NCBI RefSeq assembly: GCF_000746085.1
Contig: NZ_JQKO01000013.1
Location: 62,001-126,000 of the forward strand
Length of the DNA: 64,000 nucleotides
Reading direction: 5' to 3'
From: Methylocapsa aurea
Lineage (GTDB): Bacteria; Pseudomonadota; Alphaproteobacteria; Rhizobiales; Beijerinckiaceae
Shown here: piece after piece, positions 59,246 to 64,000 of the stretch
How positions within the stretch are numbered: position 1 is the first letter of the stretch
Layout of the letters: the number at the start of each line of letters is the position of its first letter
The notes under the pieces: generated by a model
What the model was told of the DNA's origin: nothing
Database searches by the model: none
Seen by the model: only the letters and a program-made list of their open reading frames with translations
Translations under genes and position numbers: made by a program

Positions 59246-62200
59246 GTGCGACGGCTCGGCCGGAGATTTCGTTCATGCCTAAAACGTCCGGCCTGGAAGC
59301 GTAGCTTGGGCCACCCGCCGCACCAAGCTAAGGCCGGCGCCGCGTTGCGCGCCGAAGTCGTTCACGCGGCTGTCGCTGGCCGCATCCGCTTTCGTCATGC
59401 AGGGCTTGTCGCGAGCGAAGCTCTTGCTTGCGCCATCGAGGACAGGCTGAAGCAATGTCGCGGCGTCACGGCGGTCAGAGTCAGCGCTTTGACCGGATCC
59501 ATTCTTGTCGCGTTCCGCCTTCCTGCGACCTTGGACGCGCTCTCGGCGGCCATCGACGCCGTTTCGGCCGAACCGCGAGCCGCAGCGCCGCGAAAATTGC
59601 CGCCGCCGGTCAAGGCGCCAGGCGACAACCGTCCGCGGATCGATCACGCCTGGAGCGATCATGCTTGGCATGGGATGCCGGCAGACGCCGTCGCGGCAAA
59701 GCTCGCAACCTGCCCCCACGGCGGGCTCCTTTCCGACGAGGCGGCCCGGCGCCTGGCCGCGCACGGCCCCAATGCGCTCGCCCATGTTGAGCCTCGCTCC
59801 GCGATCGCGCTCTTTGTCGAACAGATGACAAGCTTGCCGATCGCTTTGCTCGGGGTCTCGGCCGGGCTTTCCATTCTGACGGGCGGACTAGCCGATGCGG
59901 CGGTCATAGCCGCGGTCGTCCTGCTGAACGCCGGCATCGGGACAGCGACCGAACGCCAGGCGGAGCATACGATCCTCGGCCTTTCTAACAGCGCGCCGCG
60001 TCCGGTTCCGGCGATCCGAGGCGGCATTCGCACCCTGGTCGCGCCTGATGAACTCGTCCCCGGCGATCTCATCGAACTCGAACGCGGCGCGCAGGTGCCC
60101 GCCGACGCGCGGCTTTTGATATGCGACGACTTCACGATCAACGAATCGGCGTTGACCGGGGAGGCGCTTCCGGTGCGCAAGGACGCACAAGTTCTGTTGC
60201 CGCCCGATACGGTCCTGTCGGACCGCATCAATATGGCCTTCCGCGGAACCGCGGTGACCGGCGGCTCGGGGCTGGCTGTCGTCATCGCGACCGGACCCTC
60301 GACCGAGATCGGCCGCGTCCAGCATTTGCTTGGCGCGACGCGCCCGCCGGAGACGCCGATCCAGCGCCAGCTCGGCGATGTCGAGCGGGAGCTGGTGATC
60401 GTCAACGGCATGATCTGCGCGGCGGTGTTCGGCCTCGGCTTATTGCGCGGCAATGGCCTCATCCCAATGCTTCGAAGCGCCATCTCGCTCGCGGTCGCGG
60501 CCATTCCCGAAAGCCTGCCGGCGGTCGCGACGACGACGCTGGCGCTCGGAATTCAGGATATGCGCAAGCGCAACGTGCTCGTTCGCAAGCTCGAAGCGGT
60601 CGAGACCCTCGGCGCCGTCGAGATCATCGGCCTCGACAAGACCGGCACGCTTACCGAGAACCGGATGGCGATGGCTGCGGTCCATGCCGATAGCCTCATG
60701 TGCGAGCTCGACGCGGGAAAGCTTATGCAAGACGGCCGGGACGCGTCGGATTCGACCCGCGCCGTGGTCCGGCGCCTTCTCGAAACCGCCGCTCTCAGCA
60801 GCGATGCGATCGTCAAGCCCTCGCCACAAGGATCCCAAGGACTGCAGGGGTCCATTGTCGAGGGAACGCCGACCGAATGCGCGCTGATCGAGGCGGCGCT
60901 CGCTTTCGATGTCGATGTGGAGGCCTTGCGCCACTCCGCGCGCCTGCTCGCGACCGCCGCGCGCGGTGATGGGCGAAAGCGCATGAGCACGTTGCGGGAG
61001 ACCGCCGCCGGCGGCCGCCTCGTCTGCGTCAAGGGGGATCCCGTCGAGGTGCTGGCGCGCTGCGCCGCGCAGAGCACGTCGAAGGGGATCGCGCCGCTCG
61101 ACGCCTCGTCGCGGGCCGATATTCTCAAGGCCAATGAGCGCATGGCCGGCCAGGCCCTGAGGGTCCTTGGCGTCGCCATGGCGGAGGCTGAGCTCGATTT
61201 GCGCGATGAGACCGATCTCGTCTGGCTCGGCCTCGCCGGACTGGCCAACCCGATCCGCAAGAGCGTGCAGCCGGCGCTGCGGCGATTGCACCACGCCTCG
61301 ATCCGAACGGTGATGATCACCGGCGACCAAAGCACGACCGCCTTCGCCATCGCGCGCAACCTCGACCTCGGCAATGGCGGCGCGCTCGAGGTCCTCGAAT
61401 CCGGTTCGATCGCCGGCCTGCCGAAGGACGCGCTCGCCGCGCTTATCGCCAAGCCGCAGGTCTTCGCGCGGGTCAGCCCTGTCGACAAGCTCAATATCGT
61501 CAGGGCGCTGCAGAGCAACGGCCGCATCGTCGCCATGACCGGCGACGGGATCAATGACGGTCCGGCCCTGCGCGCCGCCGATATTGGCATCGCCATGGGC
61601 GGCGAGGGCTCGGACGTCGCGCGCGAGGTCGCCGACATCGTTCTCGCCGGCAATGATCTCGAAGGAATCGTCGAGGCGATCCGCCTCGGCCGGGCGACTT
61701 ACGCCAATATCCGCAAGGTCTTGCGCTACCTTATCTCGACCAATGCAGCCGAAACCTTTACCATGCTGGGCGGGGCGTTCGTCGGCTCCGGAGAAGCCCT
61801 GACGCCGATGCAGCTTCTATGGCTCAATCTCGTGTCGGACGCCTTGCCGGCGCTCGCCCTCGGTCTCGAGCCGCCGGAAGCCGATGTGCTCGATCAACCG
61901 CCGCACGACCCGCACGTCCCGATCCTGACGCCTGCGGATTTTCGCACCTTGCTGCGCGAGGGCGCCATCATGGGCGGGGCCACGCTCGCCGGCTATTTTC
62001 TCACCGGCGGCAGCGCCGCGACTCACGCGCGGGCAAGCACGGTCACCTATCATGGTCTCGTGATGGCTCAGTTTCTGCACGCGATCAGTTGTCGCTCGCA
62101 AACAGGCGGCTTCGCCAGTGAATTCCGCCGCCCGAAGAGCCCAAGGCTTTATGGCGCGCTCGCCATGTCCGCCGCCCTGCAACTCGCCACCCAGGTCTTC

Positions 62201-62350
62201 CCGGCGACGCGCCGCCTCTTCGGCTTGGCGCCGATCGGTTTCGCGGACGCCGCGGCGATCGCTGGAATCGCGGTCGGCAGCACCTTGACGAACGACATCG
62301 CAGGACTTCTGCGCGGGCGCGGCGCGCCCTCCCTTTCCCCAAAGAACTGA
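59246..62350 (+). CDS. P-type cation ATPase with N-terminal HMA_2 domain
   Basis: Inner-membrane ion pump of 1034 residues. About 35-105 is an HMA_2-type domain (EVVHAAVAGRIRFRHAGL). Then the ATPase: actuator loop NESALTGEALPVRK (TGEA where most have TGES), membrane motif IPESLP at 420-425, phosphorylation Asp464 in DKTGTLT, MITGDQSTT, and hinge MTGDGINDGPALRAADIGIA. About ten helices, organised like P2 (Ca2+-type) pumps; the ion is unknown. The start is a GTG at 59246; the first 34 residues are not conserved-looking and the real start may be later. metK follows after 10 bases, so they form an operon. Confidence 0.9.
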   Translation: MRRLGRRFRSCLKRPAWKRSLGHPPHQAKAGAALRAEVVHAAVAGRIRFRHAGLVASEALACAIEDRLKQCRGVTAVRVSALTGSILVAFRLPATLDALSAAIDAVSAEPRAAAPRKLPPPVKAPGDNRPRIDHAWSDHAWHGMPADAVAAKLATCPHGGLLSDEAARRLAAHGPNALAHVEPRSAIALFVEQMTSLPIALLGVSAGLSILTGGLADAAVIAAVVLLNAGIGTATERQAEHTILGLSNSAPRPVPAIRGGIRTLVAPDELVPGDLIELERGAQVPADARLLICDDFTINESALTGEALPVRKDAQVLLPPDTVLSDRINMAFRGTAVTGGSGLAVVIATGPSTEIGRVQHLLGATRPPETPIQRQLGDVERELVIVNGMICAAVFGLGLLRGNGLIPMLRSAISLAVAAIPESLPAVATTTLALGIQDMRKRNVLVRKLEAVETLGAVEIIGLDKTGTLTENRMAMAAVHADSLMCELDAGKLMQDGRDASDSTRAVVRRLLETAALSSDAIVKPSPQGSQGLQGSIVEGTPTECALIEAALAFDVDVEALRHSARLLATAARGDGRKRMSTLRETAAGGRLVCVKGDPVEVLARCAAQSTSKGIAPLDASSRADILKANERMAGQALRVLGVAMAEAELDLRDETDLVWLGLAGLANPIRKSVQPALRRLHHASIRTVMITGDQSTTAFAIARNLDLGNGGALEVLESGSIAGLPKDALAALIAKPQVFARVSPVDKLNIVRALQSNGRIVAMTGDGINDGPALRAADIGIAMGGEGSDVAREVADIVLAGNDLEGIVEAIRLGRATYANIRKVLRYLISTNAAETFTMLGGAFVGSGEALTPMQLLWLNLVSDALPALALGLEPPEADVLDQPPHDPHVPILTPADFRTLLREGAIMGGATLAGYFLTGGSAATHARASTVTYHGLVMAQFLHAISCRSQTGGFASEFRRPKSPRLYGALAMSAALQLATQVFPATRRLFGLAPIGFADAAAIAGIAVGSTLTNDIAGLLRGRGAPSLSPKN

Positions 62351-62360
62351 GGGCTGCAGA

Positions 62361-63539
62361 ATGGCCTCGAGCATGATCTTCACCTCGGAATCGGTCACGC
62401 CGGGTCACCCGGACAAGCTCTGCGACCAAATCAGCGACGCGGCGATCGACGCTTTCCTGCGCGAGGATGCGGGAGCGCGCGCCGTGGTCGAATGCGCGGT
62501 GGCGACCGGCATCGTGTTTCTGGCCGCGCGATTCGCCGCCGAAGCCGTTGTCGATTTGCCGTCGATCGCCCGCAAGGTGATCGCCAGCGCCGGCTACTTC
62601 GACCCTCAGTTTGACGCCCGCAATTGCTCGATCCTGACCAGCCTCGTCGAACTTCCCAAGACGACGCGCGAGCCCCCGCCAAAGCAATTCGACGAGGAGG
62701 CCATCGAAAAGGGCGTTGCTCAGGATCAGGCCAATGTGTTCGGCTATGCCTGCCGCGATACGCCGGAATTGATGCCGCTGCCGGTCAGCCTCGCGCATCG
62801 GCTCGCCCGAAACCTCGATCATGCGCGGCGGACTGGCGCGCCAGGGCTTTCGCCCGACGGCAAGACCCAAGTGTCGATCGAATACGCGGATGGGCGGCCG
62901 GCGCGCATCCACAGCATATCGATCACTGCGGCGGTCGCGGCGGATGGCGCCGGGGCGGAGCTTGCGGACCGCTTGCGCGCAATGGCGCTCGAAACCTTCG
63001 GCGACGATGGGCTGAAACCCGATGCGCGGACGAAGATCCATATCAATGCCGGCGGCTTCTACGAAACCGGGGGGCCGGCGCGCCATGCGGGCCTCACCGG
63101 GCGCAAGAACGGGATCGACACCTATGGCGAGATCGCGCGGCAGAGCGGCGCGGCCCTTTCCGGCAAGGACCCCTCCCGGATCGACCGCATCGGCGCCTAT
63201 GCCGCCCGCCACGCCGCAAAGAATGTGGTTGCGGCGGGCCTCGCCGACCGCTGCGAGGTTCACGTCGCTTATGCGATCGGCCGCGCCGATCCGCTCAGCC
63301 TCTCGGTCGAGACCTTCGGCAGCGGGCGCCTTGACGATGCCGAAATTGCGGCTCGGCTGACGCGCAGTCTCGACCTGCGCCCGCTCGCGATCACCGCGCG
63401 TTTCGGCTTAAGGACCCGCCCCGCTCATGCCGGCGACGCCGGTTTCTACTCACCGCTCGCCGTCTATGGGCATTTCGGCCGCGCCGACCTCGATCTGCCG
63501 TGGGAGGCGCTCGACCTTGTTGAAGCGCTGCGAGGCTGA
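62361..63539 (+). CDS. metK: Divergent S-adenosylmethionine synthetase
   Basis: Methionine adenosyltransferase of 392 residues making SAM from methionine and ATP. Family motifs are kept: FTSESVTPGHPDKLCDQISD (ATP and metal His/Asp), PLPVSLAHRLAR, and DTYGEIARQSGAALSGKDPS followed by RIDRIGAYAARHAAKNVVAA with the catalytic Lys and Arg. Overall it departs strongly from housekeeping MetK, for example EDAGARAVVECAVATGIVFL and a short middle domain, so it is probably a second copy. GAGG eight bases before ATG 62361. Linked in an operon with the HMA_2 P-type ATPase, an association for which I know no mechanism. Confidence 0.92.
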   Translation: MASSMIFTSESVTPGHPDKLCDQISDAAIDAFLREDAGARAVVECAVATGIVFLAARFAAEAVVDLPSIARKVIASAGYFDPQFDARNCSILTSLVELPKTTREPPPKQFDEEAIEKGVAQDQANVFGYACRDTPELMPLPVSLAHRLARNLDHARRTGAPGLSPDGKTQVSIEYADGRPARIHSISITAAVAADGAGAELADRLRAMALETFGDDGLKPDARTKIHINAGGFYETGGPARHAGLTGRKNGIDTYGEIARQSGAALSGKDPSRIDRIGAYAARHAAKNVVAAGLADRCEVHVAYAIGRADPLSLSVETFGSGRLDDAEIAARLTRSLDLRPLAITARFGLRTRPAHAGDAGFYSPLAVYGHFGRADLDLPWEALDLVEALRG

Positions 63540-64000
63540 CGCAGCGCCCATCCAGTCTTGACCGGAGGGACGGCCGGCCGTCTCGAGCCCCAATAAACGG
63601 GCCGCATACCATACCAAGGTGAGCGCCGGCGGCAGGAACCGCCCTTCGGTCATCTGCCAAAGAGCGATGGCGCCAAGGCCGGCCGCTACGGCCGTTCTCG
63701 GATCGACCGGCAGCTTCGGCCATTCGAGCGGCGGCGGAGGCGCAAGCGACACAGCTTTGGCGATCGCGAACAAATGCGCCTTCTCGGCGGCCGCGATGAC
63801 CAAATCCAATGGCGGCCCATGCCGGATCAAGAGGCTCCCGGTCAGCGGAAAGACTTCGACCTCGAAAATGCCGGGGATTGCGGCAAGCCCATTGGCGACC
63901 GACGCGAGGAACGCCTTGTCGCCGCGGCGGGCTTCTATGCGCAGACGCGCCCGGCCCGGCATGGCGTGAACGATTTCGCAGTTCGGAACCGGGTCACTCA
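63450..64000 (-). CDS. HMA_2-domain protein, 5' end outside window
   Basis: Minus-strand frame open to the right window edge. It reads ...CEIVHAMPGRARLRIEARRG, the HMA_2 signature also present in the P-type ATPase at 59246, then GIFEVEVFPLTGSLLIRHGP, a short helix (AVAAGLGAIALWQMTEG) and LPPALTLVWYAARLLGL, so it is probably membrane-associated. The in-frame ATG at 63962 lies inside the conserved motif and is too late; the real start is at or beyond 64000. The 3' end overlaps the metK 3' end by 90 bases tail to tail, so the last 30 codons need care. Confidence 0.75.
   Translation of the reverse strand, partial: SDPVPNCEIVHAMPGRARLRIEARRGDKAFLASVANGLAAIPGIFEVEVFPLTGSLLIRHGPPLDLVIAAAEKAHLFAIAKAVSLAPPPPLEWPKLPVDPRTAVAAGLGAIALWQMTEGRFLPPALTLVWYAARLLGLETAGRPSGQDWMGAASASQRFNKVERLPRQIEVGAAEMPIDGER

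Overview
The window reads as chromosomal DNA of a GC-rich alphaproteobacterium, most likely of the Hyphomicrobiales (Rhizobiales). A Beijerinckiaceae/Methylocystaceae-type relative is an inference, not proven. The support is: an alphaproteobacterial LexA box (GTTC-N7-GTTC) upstream of ssb; several GGAAC-N16-(C/G)GTT promoters of the EcfG general stress response; an initiator tRNA with the A29-U41 pair known from rhizobia; the ssb-gyrA neighbourhood; and families such as OpgC-like membrane acyltransferases, HspQ, DUF3175 and PRC-barrel proteins.

Layout. 1-9.8 kb is core: a cut SGNH hydrolase, OpgC-like protein, NAD(P)HX repair enzyme, HspQ, an ion channel, gyrA, ssb and a basic disordered protein. 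At 9.9 kb lies tRNA-fMet(CAT), followed at once by the C-terminal stub of a large serine recombinase, a likely scar of an integrated element. About 10-33 kb is an accessory island with AT-rich gaps and remnants of IS630, IS3 and IS5. It carries an exopolysaccharide set (two GT4 and one GT-A-like glycosyltransferase, flippase, polymerase, esterase, two methyltransferases, GH16 and GH71 glycanases) and a single-module NRPS (C-A-PCP-TE). A RoxA-like dihaem cytochrome closes this part.

36-41.4 kb holds three minus-strand genes that look like a signalling unit: a glutaminase fused to STAS and cAMP-binding domains, a FecR-domain protein, and a CHASE2 adenylate cyclase. 41.7-46 kb has a TonB receptor, a VOC protein and an isolated pqqC.

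46-64 kb is a stress and low-oxygen block: class I aldolase and PfkB kinase, two Hsp20 proteins and Lon, an FNR/FixK-type box, an EcfG-driven KGG/ElaB-like/membrane-protein operon, a sorbosone dehydrogenase-cytochrome c fusion, DUF3175 and PRC-barrel genes sharing one overlapping divergent EcfG promoter, a broken mgtE, and an HMA_2-domain P-type ATPase with a divergent metK. Families of palindromic REP-like repeats sit in many gaps across the window.
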